Positions 16,486 through 25,394 of a stretch of 64,000 nt of DNA are shown here, piece by piece; the stretch's first letter is position 1; every line of letters begins with the position of its first letter. The notes beneath the pieces are model-generated. The model did not search any database. It was not told where the DNA came from and saw only the letters and a program-made list of their open reading frames with translations. The DNA lies in assembly GCA_019694395.1 (NCBI GenBank), contig JAIBCC010000011.1, positions 102,575 to 166,574 on the forward strand, in the 5' to 3' direction. This DNA comes from Pyrinomonadaceae bacterium (GTDB lineage Bacteria; Acidobacteriota; Blastocatellia; Pyrinomonadales; Pyrinomonadaceae). The position numbers were made by a program, and so were the translations under genes.

Positions 16486-16770
16486 ATGGAAAATTTAATT
16501 GTTGAGAATAACGAATCGAAACATCGTTTTGAAATAAATCTGGAAGACGGAATAGCCTTTATCCAATACACAAAACAGGGCGAAGACGTTTATAATCTTT
16601 ATCATACCGAAGTTCCGCCGCAATTTGGCGGCAAAGGTGTCGGAAGTGCTTTAGCAAAAGGAACTTTGGAATATATCAAAGCCGAAGGCAGTCAAATTAT
16701 TCCGACTTGTCCATTTGTCGCGGCATATCTGAAAAAACATCCTGAATATCAGGAATTGGTAAGAAAATGA
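16486..16770 (+). CDS. NATD1-type GNAT acetyltransferase
   Basis: A 94-residue minimal GNAT of the YjdJ/NATD1 family. Seen: the acetyl-CoA loop VPPQFGGKGVGSALAKGTL and the C-terminal CPFVAAYLKKHPEYQ signature. The ATG at 16486 follows the terminator of the previous gene; an in-frame start at 16429 would sit inside that terminator. Its stop overlaps the ATG of the next gene (ATGA), so both are co-translated. Substrate unknown. Confidence 0.92.
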   Translation: MENLIVENNESKHRFEINLEDGIAFIQYTKQGEDVYNLYHTEVPPQFGGKGVGSALAKGTLEYIKAEGSQIIPTCPFVAAYLKKHPEYQELVRK

Positions 16771-17435
16771 CAAGATTAATAACCGTTTTATTTTTGTGGC
16801 TGATTTTAGCTCTGGCATCTTTTTCTCAAACGCAAACCTATACGCGTGCCAAAATGTGGGATGCGGAAATCAATTCCCTGACCGAAATTGACCTCAAACA
16901 AGCTCCGCCCAAAAATCCGATTTTGTTTGTTGGTAGTTCTTCGATGCGTTTATGGCGAAATCTGCGCCAAAGTTTTCCGAATCTTAATGTGCTTAATCGC
17001 GGTTTTGGCGGCTCACGGCTCGAAGACGTAAATTACTATTTTGAACGAATCGTCACACCTTATAACCCAAAAATTGTCGTGCTTTATGCGGGTGAAAATG
17101 ATGTTAATGAAGGAGTTGCGCCGGAAACCGTTTTGGAAAGCTACCGTAAATTTTTAGCAATGTTTCGCGCTGAATTTTCGAAAACAAAACTCGTCTATGT
17201 TTCGCTCAAACCGAGTCCGGCGAGATGGGCTTTAGCTGATAAATACAAGCAAACAAACAATTTAATTAAAAACGAGATCGCCAAAGACAAAAACTCTGTA
17301 TTTATTGATGTGTGGAATCCGATGCTCGGTGCAAATGGCGAACCACTCCCTGAATTATTTCTCGCGGATAATCTGCATATGAACGAAAAAGGCTATGCAA
17401 TTTGGCGCAATGCGTTGATTAAATATTTAAAATAA
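16767..17435 (+). CDS. Secreted SGNH/GDSL hydrolase
   Basis: A 222-residue exported esterase/acetyl-hydrolase. Sec signal peptide at 1-20 (ITVLFLWLILALASF). SGNH blocks: FVGSSSMRLW with the nucleophile Ser (block I), NRGFGGSRL (block II Gly), YAGENDVNEG (block III, Asn), and DNLHMNEKGYAIW with the catalytic Asp and His. It overlaps the upstream GNAT stop by 4 bp. Likely deacetylates a polysaccharide or cleaves an ester in the periplasm. Confidence 0.92.
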   Translation: MTRLITVLFLWLILALASFSQTQTYTRAKMWDAEINSLTEIDLKQAPPKNPILFVGSSSMRLWRNLRQSFPNLNVLNRGFGGSRLEDVNYYFERIVTPYNPKIVVLYAGENDVNEGVAPETVLESYRKFLAMFRAEFSKTKLVYVSLKPSPARWALADKYKQTNNLIKNEIAKDKNSVFIDVWNPMLGANGEPLPELFLADNLHMNEKGYAIWRNALIKYLK

Positions 17436-17474
17436 AAAGGCAGAAACCAGCGCGTGAGCAAGGGTGTGAAAGAA

Positions 17475-17996
17475 ATGAGTTTAACAATCAGAAGAGCAAC
17501 AATTGAAGACGCTGAGATAATTGCCCAAATTGCCTGGCAAAGTTTTTATGATGCCTTTGCCGATCATCCAAAAAATGCGCCGGAAGACCTCAAAAGCTAT
17601 ATGGATGAGGCATTTACGGCTAAAGCTATTTTGGCTGAGTTAACCGATAAAGACTCAATCTTTTTTGTTGCCGAAATTGAAAACAAAATTGTCGGCTACG
17701 CCAAACTGAAACAAAATTCCTGCGAAGAAGGAATTTCAGGCGAAAATCCAATTGAACTTTGTCGGCTCTATTCGCTCAGTGAATTTATCGGCAAAGGAAT
17801 CGGTAAAACTCTGATGCTGAAAAGTTTGGAATTTGCCAAAGAAAGCGGTCACGATGTTATCTGGCTTGGTGTTTGGGAATACAATCATCGCGCACAGGAG
17901 TTTTACAAAAAATTCGGTTTTGAAAAATGCGGCGAACATATTTTTCAACTTGGAAGCGATCCGCAAACAGATTGGTTGATGGAAAGAAAGGTTTAG
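17475..17996 (+). CDS. GNAT family N-acetyltransferase
   Basis: 173 residues from the ATG at 17475 (GAAAGAA before it); an in-frame GTG 7 codons upstream is less likely. Motifs: N-terminal IRRATIEDAEIIAQIAWQSF, acetyl-CoA site LCRLYSLSEFIGKGIGKTLM, C-terminal LGVWEYNHRAQEFYKKFGF. Paralogue of the GNAT at 8174-8692. Substrate unknown. Confidence 0.92.
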   Translation: MSLTIRRATIEDAEIIAQIAWQSFYDAFADHPKNAPEDLKSYMDEAFTAKAILAELTDKDSIFFVAEIENKIVGYAKLKQNSCEEGISGENPIELCRLYSLSEFIGKGIGKTLMLKSLEFAKESGHDVIWLGVWEYNHRAQEFYKKFGFEKCGEHIFQLGSDPQTDWLMERKV

Positions 17997-18024
17997 CCAC
18001 GAACAAACACGAAAAAGCACAAAA

Positions 18025-20313
18025 ATGAAGAATTTTTTTTTAATGCTAATTTTAGCTGTTTCAGTTTCTGCCCAAAAGTCAGAAAACTTTATTCAATACG
18101 TTAATCCGCTGATTGGGACACAAAAAATGGGACATACTTTTCCAGGTGCTACCGTGCCTTTCGGCTCGGTTCAGCTTTCGCCCGATACGGATGAGCAGCC
18201 GATTTTAATTGGCGGAAAGTATAACAAAGAAACTTATAAATATTGTGCGGGTTATAATTATGATGATTCAACGATAGTCGGTTTTTCGCACACACATTTT
18301 TCGGGAACGGGACATTCCGATTTAGGCGATTTTTTGATAATGCCGACGGTCGGCGAATTACAGCTTGACCCCGGCGCGAAAGATAATCCGAAAAGTGGTT
18401 TTCGCTCTCGCTTTTCTCATTCGACCGAAATTGCCGAGCCGAATTATTACAAAGTTTTGCTCGAAGACGATAAGATTTTGGCTGAACTGACGACCACCAC
18501 GCGAGTCGGTTTTCATCAATATACTTTTCCTGCGTCTGACAATGCTCACATCATTCTCGACCTGATGCACGGAATTTATAATTACGACGATAAAAATGTT
18601 TGGACGTTTGTCAGAGTCGAAAACGATCACACGATTGTCGGATTTCGGCAAACAAACGGTTGGGCGAGAACGCGGACGGTCTATTTTGCGATGGAATTCT
18701 CCAAACCGTTCAAAAGCTATGGTTTCAAGGATTTTCAGCGTTCGCAATACAACGGTTTTTGGCGAAAATTTGACCAATCGAAAAATTTCCCCGAGATGGC
18801 GGGCAAACAAATTCGTGCCTATTTTGATTTTGCCACCAAACAGGACGAAAAAATTCAAGTAAAATTTGCACTTTCGCCCGTTTCAACCGAAGGCGCAATG
18901 AAGAATTTACAAACCGAAACACCTGATTGGAATTTTGAAAAAGTCAAAAAAGCCGGACAAGATTCGTGGAATAAAGAGCTTGGAAAAATCGCCGTAACTG
19001 CTGACAGCAAAGAAGATTTGGTCAATTTTTACACAGCGATGTATCATGCTTCCCTTTCGCCGACGGTTTATATGGATGCTGACGGCAAATACAAAGGTTT
19101 AGACCAAAATGTCCATTCGGCGACGGGATTTACAAATTACACAACCTTTTCATTGTGGGATACTTATCGGGCTTTGCACCCGTATTTTAATATCATTCAG
19201 CCGAGCAGAAACCGCGATATGATTCGCTCGATGATGGCTCATTATGACCAGAGCGTGCATAAAATGCTGCCCGTTTGGTCGCACTACGCCAACGAAAATT
19301 GGTGCATGATCGGCTACCATTCAGTTTCGGTGATTGCGGATGCGATTGTGACGGGAAATCTGACGGGCATTGAAGCGGAAGTAGCACTTGCCGCTTCGGT
19401 TCAAACCGCTAGAACCAAATATTACGATGGTTTAGAGTTTTATATGAAGCTCGGCTATGTTCCCGAAGACAAAAATGGAACGTCTGTTTCCAAAACTCTC
19501 GAATACGCTTACGACGATTGGGCAATCGCTCAAGCTGCAAAAAAACTCGGCAAAACTGCGATTTATAACGAATTTATCAAGCGTTCGGAAAACTGGAAAA
19601 ACGTTTACGATTCGTCAGTTGGCTTTACCCGTCCGAAAATGAGCAACGGAAAATTCGGCGAAAAATTTGATCCGCTGAAAACCGAAGGTCAAGGTTTTAT
19701 CGAAGGTAATTCTTGGAATTACAGTCTTTATGTTCCACACAATCCCGCCGAAATGATCGAAATGATGGGCGGAAAAGAAAAATTTGCCAAGCATTTGGAC
19801 GAACTTTTTACGATGCACTTGCCTGATGAGTTTTTCGCCGAAACCGAAGACATCACCCGCGAAGGAATTATCGGCGGCTATATTCACGGCAACGAGCCTT
19901 CGCATCACGTTGCGTATCTTTATAACTGGACAAATCAGCCTTGGAAAACTCAGGAGCGCGTTAGAATGATTTTGAAACATCAATATCACGCTTCGCCTGA
20001 TGGACTCGGCGGCAATGACGATTGCGGACAAATGTCTGCGTGGTTTATCCTTTCATCTTTGGGTTTTTATCCTGTCGCTCCTGCTTCCGGCGAATATCAA
20101 ATCGGCAGTCCGTCAATAAAAACTGCAGTTTTGAAACTCGAAAACGGTAAAACTTTGACCATCGAAGCGAAAAATCAAAGCGATAAAAATGTTTATGTCG
20201 AGAAAGTAACGGTGAACGGTCAACCTTTAGACAGAATTTTTATAAAATATTCAGAAATTATGAATGGTGGGAAAATCGTTTTCTGGATGAGCGATACACC
20301 TGCTCCGAAATAG
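18025..20313 (+). CDS. GH92 alpha-mannosidase, secreted
   Basis: A 762-residue glycoside hydrolase family 92 enzyme, which removes alpha-mannose residues (typically alpha-1,2) from glycans in a calcium-dependent inverting reaction. Sec signal peptide at 1-17 (FFLMLILAVSVSA). The family start YVNPLIGT..GHTFPGATVPFG, the FSHTHFSGTGHSDLGDF motif, the central NENWCMIGYHSVSVIADA and the catalytic-region GNDDCGQMSAWFILSSLGFYPV are all present. Full length. It suggests periplasmic use of mannan or N-glycan material. A half-copy of a CACGAA repeat lies in its leader. Confidence 0.96.
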   Translation: MKNFFLMLILAVSVSAQKSENFIQYVNPLIGTQKMGHTFPGATVPFGSVQLSPDTDEQPILIGGKYNKETYKYCAGYNYDDSTIVGFSHTHFSGTGHSDLGDFLIMPTVGELQLDPGAKDNPKSGFRSRFSHSTEIAEPNYYKVLLEDDKILAELTTTTRVGFHQYTFPASDNAHIILDLMHGIYNYDDKNVWTFVRVENDHTIVGFRQTNGWARTRTVYFAMEFSKPFKSYGFKDFQRSQYNGFWRKFDQSKNFPEMAGKQIRAYFDFATKQDEKIQVKFALSPVSTEGAMKNLQTETPDWNFEKVKKAGQDSWNKELGKIAVTADSKEDLVNFYTAMYHASLSPTVYMDADGKYKGLDQNVHSATGFTNYTTFSLWDTYRALHPYFNIIQPSRNRDMIRSMMAHYDQSVHKMLPVWSHYANENWCMIGYHSVSVIADAIVTGNLTGIEAEVALAASVQTARTKYYDGLEFYMKLGYVPEDKNGTSVSKTLEYAYDDWAIAQAAKKLGKTAIYNEFIKRSENWKNVYDSSVGFTRPKMSNGKFGEKFDPLKTEGQGFIEGNSWNYSLYVPHNPAEMIEMMGGKEKFAKHLDELFTMHLPDEFFAETEDITREGIIGGYIHGNEPSHHVAYLYNWTNQPWKTQERVRMILKHQYHASPDGLGGNDDCGQMSAWFILSSLGFYPVAPASGEYQIGSPSIKTAVLKLENGKTLTIEAKNQSDKNVYVEKVTVNGQPLDRIFIKYSEIMNGGKIVFWMSDTPAPK

Positions 20314-20352
20314 AGATAATCATAATTTTCCCAAATCCGTTAGAATGTTTTT

Positions 20353-21915
20353 ATGGGCGTTGGAATTTGCGACAAGCATAATTATTGCACTTTCATAATA
20401 TCTTGTGAACATATAAATAATGTTGTTGAAAAGATGGATGAAATTAAGAACCTTGATTATGTGACTGTTGTTGAATATAAACACACAAAGTTTTTAGGCT
20501 TCTCAGATAAGTATGCTTATTGTGATAAATGTGCGGAAAAGTATTGGCTACCAAGAGGAAATATTTCTCAAATTAGACTTTTATTTTCGTTGCCTTTTAG
20601 GAAAAAATTTACCACCGAAAACGAGTTTTATGTTTGTGACCAATGCTTTTTTGAAGATTTATTTGACCAGACTTTTATTGATTACATAAATAATCCGAAG
20701 TTTAAATATCCTTTTATGAACAAAACTGAAAAAGTTATAGAAGCTAAAGTGCCGAAATTTCAAATAATTAAAGAAATAGAAGAATCAACCCAAGTAGCTA
20801 CTTACGCTAAGATGAATATCTCAGTCGAACGCGGAAAAGGCTCTTGGATTTGGACGAGCGAGGGCGAAAAATTCCTCGATTTGTATGGTGGACACGCCGT
20901 TTGCGGGACAGGACATTCGCACCCCGCTGTTGTCGAAGCAATTAAAGAACAAGCCGATAAAGTCTTGTTTTACTCAAACTTGGTCTATTCGGAAATCCGC
21001 GCCAAAGTTTCCGAAAAGCTCGTTTCGGTTGCGCCTGACAATATCACGAAAGCGTTTTTCTGCAATTCTGGAACTGAGGCAAACGAAAACGCGATGCGAA
21101 TGGCGAGATTTGCGACAGGACGCGAAAAGATCATTACTTTTACGGGCGGATTTCACGGACGTTCGGCTGATTCGATTTCGGCGACATTCTTGGGTAAATA
21201 CCGCGAAATCGGCAAACCAAATGTTCCCGGTCACGTCTGTGCAGAATTTGGAAATTTGGATTCAGTCCGCGAATTAGCCGACGACCAAACCGCCGCAATT
21301 ATGCTCGAACCGATTCAATCAATGTTCGGCTGCCGCGAAGCCACACCAGAATTTTTCCAAGGCTTACGCCAAATTTGCGATGAACACGGAATTATTCTAA
21401 TTTTCGATGAAGTTCAAACCGGAGTCGGACGCACAGGAAACTGGTTTTTCAGCGGTTCGGAAAATGCGGGCGGAGTTCAAGCTGATGTTATCACTTTGGC
21501 AAAATCTTTGGGTAGCGGAATTCCTGTTGGAGCGTGTCTGGTCAATGAAAAAGTATCTAAAAACATTAAAACCAATGATTTAGGCACTACTTTTGGCGGC
21601 GGAATGTTGGCGATGGCAGCGGTTTTGGCAACTTTGGAAGCAATCGAAAACGAAGATATGATTGCCAACGCCAAACGCATCGAAAATCATCTGCGTGAGC
21701 GTTTAAAGGAAGTTGAAGAAGTTGTCGCAGTTCATGGCAAAGGTTGTTTGATCGGCATCGAATTTTCTTCACCAGCCAAAGATTATCACGCTAAACTGCT
21801 TGAACATCAGATAATTACCGGAACTTCCAGCGTTCCGAATGTTTTGCGTCTGCTTCCGCCTTTGTGTGTCAAAGAAGAGGAAATTGATTTGTTGGTTGAG
21901 GTGCTAAAATCCTAA
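20353..21915 (+). CDS. argD: Acetylornithine aminotransferase with an extra Cys-rich N-terminal domain
   Basis: PLP-dependent transaminase converting N-acetyl-glutamate semialdehyde to N-acetylornithine. Residues about 140-520 are a full ArgD: YGGHAVCGTGHSHP, CNSGTEANENAMRMAR, FHGRS, IIFDEVQTGVGRTG-type motif, and the PLP lysine in TLAKSLGSGIPVGA. Residues 1-120 are not part of ArgD: they hold cysteine pairs CDKHNYC, CDKCAEKYW and CDQCFFED, which look zinc-binding. An internal ATG at 20716 would give a normal-length ArgD but has no evident ribosome site. So either a real fusion or two genes whose stop has been lost. The 3' end overlaps the convergent gene by 4 bp. Confidence 0.9.
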   Translation: MGVGICDKHNYCTFIISCEHINNVVEKMDEIKNLDYVTVVEYKHTKFLGFSDKYAYCDKCAEKYWLPRGNISQIRLLFSLPFRKKFTTENEFYVCDQCFFEDLFDQTFIDYINNPKFKYPFMNKTEKVIEAKVPKFQIIKEIEESTQVATYAKMNISVERGKGSWIWTSEGEKFLDLYGGHAVCGTGHSHPAVVEAIKEQADKVLFYSNLVYSEIRAKVSEKLVSVAPDNITKAFFCNSGTEANENAMRMARFATGREKIITFTGGFHGRSADSISATFLGKYREIGKPNVPGHVCAEFGNLDSVRELADDQTAAIMLEPIQSMFGCREATPEFFQGLRQICDEHGIILIFDEVQTGVGRTGNWFFSGSENAGGVQADVITLAKSLGSGIPVGACLVNEKVSKNIKTNDLGTTFGGGMLAMAAVLATLEAIENEDMIANAKRIENHLRERLKEVEEVVAVHGKGCLIGIEFSSPAKDYHAKLLEHQIITGTSSVPNVLRLLPPLCVKEEEIDLLVEVLKS

Positions 21916-22670
21916 CCTTTTGGTTTATAGACAAACTTGAACAACAAAAAAGCAATCGCTAAAATCGCCAAACTGATTAAGGAATATGTATAAAAACTAC
22001 TATCTTGCTGTTTCACTTGCTCATTCTGGACGATGCCCCTGCGTTTATTATTAAACTGTGTGTCCAATGCGGATGTTTCTTGAGTAAGTTGGGCATTTTG
22101 CGAAACCTGGTTATATTTTATTTTGAGATTGTTTTTATCTTGCAAAAGTTTAGTCTCTAAAGTCACCAATTCTGTGATTTTCTTTTCATCAACTGTAGGA
22201 GGTGTTCTCAGGAAATAAACCCACACAAACGATCCTCCAACTGACGGCAAAACAATTGCTATCCCAATGAGTATATAACCTGCAATCTTATTCCCTAACT
22301 CATTTTTTTTATCGGCTTTCGGCGAGGCTGCAGATGACTTGGATTTTGTTTTGGATTGGTTGTTTTTGGTTTCAGCCGATTTAGCAAAAAATTTGGACAG
22401 AAACGAGTTTTCCGACGTTTCTGATTTAGATTTTGACCTTGCAGAATTTCTTTTTGCCTCCTTAGTTTCTTGTGCTTCAAAAAGTTTTTGAAGCGCAAGA
22501 ATTTTATTTGCCTCAACCCAGTTTAAATTCTTGATTTTTACCGGCTGATTCGGGTGTAATTTGCCTGTTTTTACCCAGTCCTTTAATTCTTCCAAGGTTA
22601 TGCTTATGATTTCTTGATTGACTTGGACTTGCCAATCTTCGTTTGGCAAAACATTTTTTGTGGTGTTCAT
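21912..22670 (-). CDS. GYF_2-like membrane protein, short paralogue
   Basis: A 252-residue protein of unknown function. Residues 1-65 resemble a GYF_2 domain (NEDWQVQV.., ITLEELKDWVKTGKLHPNQPVKIKNLNWVEA). A Ser/Lys-rich linker follows, then a membrane segment near 130-153 (GYILIGIAIVLPSVGGSFVWVYFL). A coiled-coil loop with TPPTVDEKKITELVTLE comes next, then a second membrane segment near 225-245. It is a clear paralogue of the N-terminal half of the protein at 27069-29024, and both have the same promoter element upstream. No signal peptide; the GYF part would be cytoplasmic. Confidence 0.8.
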   Translation of the reverse strand: MNTTKNVLPNEDWQVQVNQEIISITLEELKDWVKTGKLHPNQPVKIKNLNWVEANKILALQKLFEAQETKEAKRNSARSKSKSETSENSFLSKFFAKSAETKNNQSKTKSKSSAASPKADKKNELGNKIAGYILIGIAIVLPSVGGSFVWVYFLRTPPTVDEKKITELVTLETKLLQDKNNLKIKYNQVSQNAQLTQETSALDTQFNNKRRGIVQNEQVKQQDSSFYTYSLISLAILAIAFLLFKFVYKPKG

Positions 22671-22789
22671 ATCGTTTGAGTGATAGAAAATTTCCAGCAG
22701 GAGCGACTGTTTCCTTATTTGAATTAGTTACGTTATCTAAAATGGGTAAATCTATAGTTACGTTGATGAGTATTCCGCAGCAAATACCT

Positions 22790-22824
22790 TTTACTATGCT
22801 AAAATATTTACTGGGTTTGGTCAA
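22790..22824 (-). promoter_or_regulatory. Promoter of the short GYF-like gene, shared with its paralogue
   Basis: On the minus strand TTGACC, then 17-18 bases, then TATTTTAGCATAGTAAA. The 20-base block covering the -10 region (22790-22809) is identical to that at 29162-29181 upstream of the paralogue, while surrounding DNA differs, so it is likely a functional promoter or operator. Confidence 0.65.
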
Positions 22825-22866
22825 TTTTTTTAAATTGCCAACATAGTTTAAAATATTCAGATGAGC

Positions 22867-22895
22867 AATTTGTCTGACAAACTGTTAGACAAATT
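22867..22895. repeat. Inverted repeat, CTGTTrGACAAATT family
   Basis: AATTTGTCT / AGACAAATT arms. The right arm block CTGTTAGACAAATT recurs as CTGTTGGACAAATT at 30200-30213. No T-run follows on either strand. Confidence 0.6.
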
Positions 22896-22979
22896 CTGCG
22901 GGGATAATATTTGGATTTTGGACAAAGTAAAATCCCCGAAGAACACAAGATTCTTCAAAAGCCCAGCCGCTTTTCTTTT

Positions 22980-23942
22980 CTAAGTTCCTCTGACAATCGC
23001 ATAATAAATCGGCATTCCAATCGTGATATTAAACGGAAAAGTTACGCCAAGAGCCATCGGAATATACAAACCCGGATCGGATTTTGGAGCAGCTAAACGC
23101 ATTGCTGCCGGAACTGCAATGTAAGAAGCACTCGCCGCTAAAATAGCAAAAATAAAGCGGTTTCCTTCATCTGCGGTTACTATTTTGCTGGCGAACGCAA
23201 TAAAACCTCCATTTAAAAGTGGAATTAACAAAGCGAAAATCGTTACAAATAAACCGTATTTTCGGAAAGCCGCGAAACGTCTCGCTGTCACCATTCCCAT
23301 TTCGAGTAAAAATATTGCCAAAAATCCTTTGAAAATATCATTGGTAAACGGCTTAATTCCTTCGGCTTGTTTGGAATCGGCAATCAATCCGATTATCAAG
23401 CTGCCAAGAATCATCAGAACACTGCCGTTCGTAAAGGAATGCTGAATTACGTCTTTGAGCTTCCCTTGATTTTCGGATTCCTTGTCGTAAATCATCATCA
23501 AGATTACGCCAACGATGATTGCGGGCGATTCCATCAAAGCCATTACCGCCACCATATGTCCGCCGAATGCGATTTTTTGTGCTTCGAGAAAAGAAACCGC
23601 CGCCACAAAAGTCACTGCACTGACCGAACCGTAAGTTGCGGCTACTGCTCCGGCGTCGCTGATGGTCAATTTCCGTTTCAAAATAAAGAAAACATAAAAA
23701 GGAATCAGCGAGGCAATCACAAGTCCAAATAATAGGGAATAAAGGATTTCCGCCGAAAATTGGCTGTGCGATAATTCTTGTCCCCCTTTGAAACCGATGG
23801 CGAAAAGCAGGTATAACGAAATAAATTTGCTTGAAGAAGCAGGAATTTCCAGATCGCTTTTAACGATTGCGGCAAAGATTCCTAAAACAAAAAATAGAAG
23901 CGTTGGGTTTGTTAAATTAGAAATTAAGATTTGAAAATCCAT
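22980..23942 (-). CDS. Sodium-dependent bicarbonate transporter, SbtA family
   Basis: A 320-residue integral membrane protein of the SbtA (Sbt_1) family, known from cyanobacteria as a Na+/HCO3- symporter. About ten hydrophobic segments arranged as two inverted halves. Recognisable are the N-terminal LTNPTLLFFVLGIFAA, LLFAIGFKGGQELS, and the second-half MALMESPAIIVG and ALGVTFPFNITIG. No PII-like SbtB gene is adjacent. It is the third gene behind the Mn riboswitch at 25.4 kb, with an 88-bp gap and hairpin before it, and a beta-carbonic anhydrase lies nearby. Confidence 0.88.
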   Translation of the reverse strand: MDFQILISNLTNPTLLFFVLGIFAAIVKSDLEIPASSSKFISLYLLFAIGFKGGQELSHSQFSAEILYSLLFGLVIASLIPFYVFFILKRKLTISDAGAVAATYGSVSAVTFVAAVSFLEAQKIAFGGHMVAVMALMESPAIIVGVILMMIYDKESENQGKLKDVIQHSFTNGSVLMILGSLIIGLIADSKQAEGIKPFTNDIFKGFLAIFLLEMGMVTARRFAAFRKYGLFVTIFALLIPLLNGGFIAFASKIVTADEGNRFIFAILAASASYIAVPAAMRLAAPKSDPGLYIPMALGVTFPFNITIGMPIYYAIVRGT

Positions 23943-23973
23943 AAAAAAAAATATTTTAAGCTAACATAGTTCA

Positions 23974-23999
23974 GCCTAAGACCGTTTTTGATCTTAGGC
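23974..23999. other. Hairpin between the NTF2-like gene and sbtA
   Basis: Perfect 8-bp stem GCCTAAGA / TCTTAGGC with a ten-base loop. No T-run follows immediately on the minus strand, so a processing site or weak attenuator is more likely than a strong terminator. Confidence 0.5.
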
Positions 24000-24030
24000 A
24001 TTGTTCAGTATTTAAATTGTTTCAGGCTGT

Positions 24031-24600
24031 TTATTTTTTCAGTTCTGCAACTGTATTGTTTGGCTTATAAGGCAATGAAGAGTGGTGCAAAACAATTCTT
24101 AAATTGCCTTTTTCGTCCAATTTATAACCCCAGGTTTTGTCAACGATAGTTTCTTCGCCCTTTGAATTCCACATATGGACGTTGCCCATTGAAATTGCCA
24201 TATCACCGTTCAAAACGAAGGCTCTCGGTTTGCTTTCGCATTTTGTCCAACCTCTCAGAGCAAATCCGTTATCGGCTTTGTATTTATCATTTCCGCCGAC
24301 AAAATAGGCTAATGCACCTTCTTTATCCATACGGAAAGTTTGTTCGCCGGTGGTCAAAGTCGGTTTGAAAAGCACCGGACCTGCTTGATAAAAGTAAGCG
24401 GCATCAATGATTTCTGTAGCGAGTTTTTTATAATCGCCGCCTTGTTCTTTGGTCTGATTGATTTGCACCAAAGCACCGCACCAAGCCTTTTGAGCCTCGG
24501 CAACCATTTGCTCGGTAATGTTAAAGTTAGAAACTTTTTGAGCAAAACCAACTGTGGTTAAAGCGAACATCATCGCTAATCCTAAAATTAAATTTTTCAT
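24031..24600 (-). CDS. Exported NTF2/SnoaL-like protein
   Basis: A 189-residue protein with Sec signal peptide (ILGLAMMFALTTVGFAQ). The mature part has the cystatin/NTF2-like layout. It ends in WGYKLDEKGNLRIVLHHSSLPY, the pattern of CaMKII-association-type NTF2 domains (a DGxxxIxxHHSSxP motif). Such proteins are sometimes labelled phosphoribosyl-AMP cyclohydrolase in databases, which this sequence does not support. It lies between DUF2490 and sbtA on the same strand, behind the Mn riboswitch. Confidence 0.75.
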   Translation of the reverse strand: MKNLILGLAMMFALTTVGFAQKVSNFNITEQMVAEAQKAWCGALVQINQTKEQGGDYKKLATEIIDAAYFYQAGPVLFKPTLTTGEQTFRMDKEGALAYFVGGNDKYKADNGFALRGWTKCESKPRAFVLNGDMAISMGNVHMWNSKGEETIVDKTWGYKLDEKGNLRIVLHHSSLPYKPNNTVAELKK

Positions 24601-24636
24601 TATTTTTTTATCTCCCTTTTTTCGTATTTTTTTTGT

Positions 24637-25314
24637 TTATAAATTGACACGGAAACTGGTTCCAATTCCGTTCAATGTTCCCGGACGAGTGCGGTTTCCC
24701 GTTTCGTTCTGGCGAACATAGTAAAAATCTGCTGAAAATTTGTTGTTGAATTTGTGTGTAACGCCTGCCTGAGTGCGATAACGGGCAAAATCTTTCAGAC
24801 GAAAATCGTAAAATGTTTCAAACGAAACGAACGGCTCAAACTTCTTTTCCGCAATCGTTACTTCACGTTTAACCCAAAAACGATTCCGCATAACTGTCGT
24901 ATCGGGGTGCGAATACCGGTTTTCGTATTGATACATATTGCGATTGACCAAAGTCCATTTTTTATCTTTGCTGAGCGGAACGGTAAAGGTTGCAATCCCC
25001 AAATAACGGCTTTCGTAGCGTTTTAATTTGAAAGTTGGATTCGCATAACGATACAAATATCCGCCGCCGAGCGTGATGTATTTATTAACTTTTTTCGTGA
25101 TCAGACCGCCGATTCTGGCATCAGTCGTGGTTTTCACATTGTTTCCGAAACGCCCAAACGACCATAAAACAAAATTCCAATCCTTATTTTTATTTAGCGG
25201 AACGATGAATTGCATATCGTTCCAAAGTTGGAAATCTGTTTCGTATTTCGTTTGAGACAAAGTTGTCGCGGAAAACGCCAAACTCAAAACAATAATTAAA
25301 GTTATTTTTTTCAT
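24637..25314 (-). CDS. DUF2490 family outer-membrane-type protein
   Basis: A 225-residue exported protein. The ATG at 25314 follows GAGGGAAA and starts a signal peptide (KITLIIVLSLAFSATTLSQ). The mature part is a run of alternating beta strands (DFQLWNDMQFIVPL.., WNFVLWSFGRFG.., GGGYLYRY, SRYLGIATFTVPL, PFVSFETFYDF, FYYVRQNE), typical of the DUF2490 beta-barrel family. It is the first gene behind the yybP-ykoY riboswitch. Role unknown; regulation suggests a link to manganese. Confidence 0.82.
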   Translation of the reverse strand: MKKITLIIVLSLAFSATTLSQTKYETDFQLWNDMQFIVPLNKNKDWNFVLWSFGRFGNNVKTTTDARIGGLITKKVNKYITLGGGYLYRYANPTFKLKRYESRYLGIATFTVPLSKDKKWTLVNRNMYQYENRYSHPDTTVMRNRFWVKREVTIAEKKFEPFVSFETFYDFRLKDFARYRTQAGVTHKFNNKFSADFYYVRQNETGNRTRPGTLNGIGTSFRVNL

Positions 25315-25344
25315 TTCCCTCTGTTCGATCTGTGCAAAAAGAGA

Positions 25345-25394
25345 AAGACCTCTCGCAGAAATTGTCCAAATAAACAACATCTGCGAAAGGTCTT
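25345..25394 (-). terminator. Riboswitch expression-platform terminator
   Basis: Minus-strand stem AAGACCTTTCGCAGA / TCTGCGAGAGGTCTT with a 20-base loop, followed by TCTCTTTTT. Its 5' arm includes the 3' strand of aptamer helix P1 (25382-25390), so terminator and P1 exclude each other. Confidence 0.85.

Larger units (their letters stand above)
22671..22979. other. Intergenic between GYF-like gene and sbtA
   Basis: 309 bp. It contains the promoter and about 120-nt leader of the GYF-like gene and an inverted repeat at 22867-22895. No coding frame looks real. Confidence 0.5.

Noticed and set aside
24031..24600. Phosphoribosyl-AMP cyclohydrolase
   Set aside because: Database-style name for such proteins, but the cyclohydrolase zinc and substrate motifs are absent; a signal peptide and NTF2-like C terminus are present.
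25345..25394. Plain terminator of the carbonic anhydrase gene
   Set aside because: It lies after a new promoter and aptamer on the same strand and its arm pairs with the riboswitch P1; it is the riboswitch platform.
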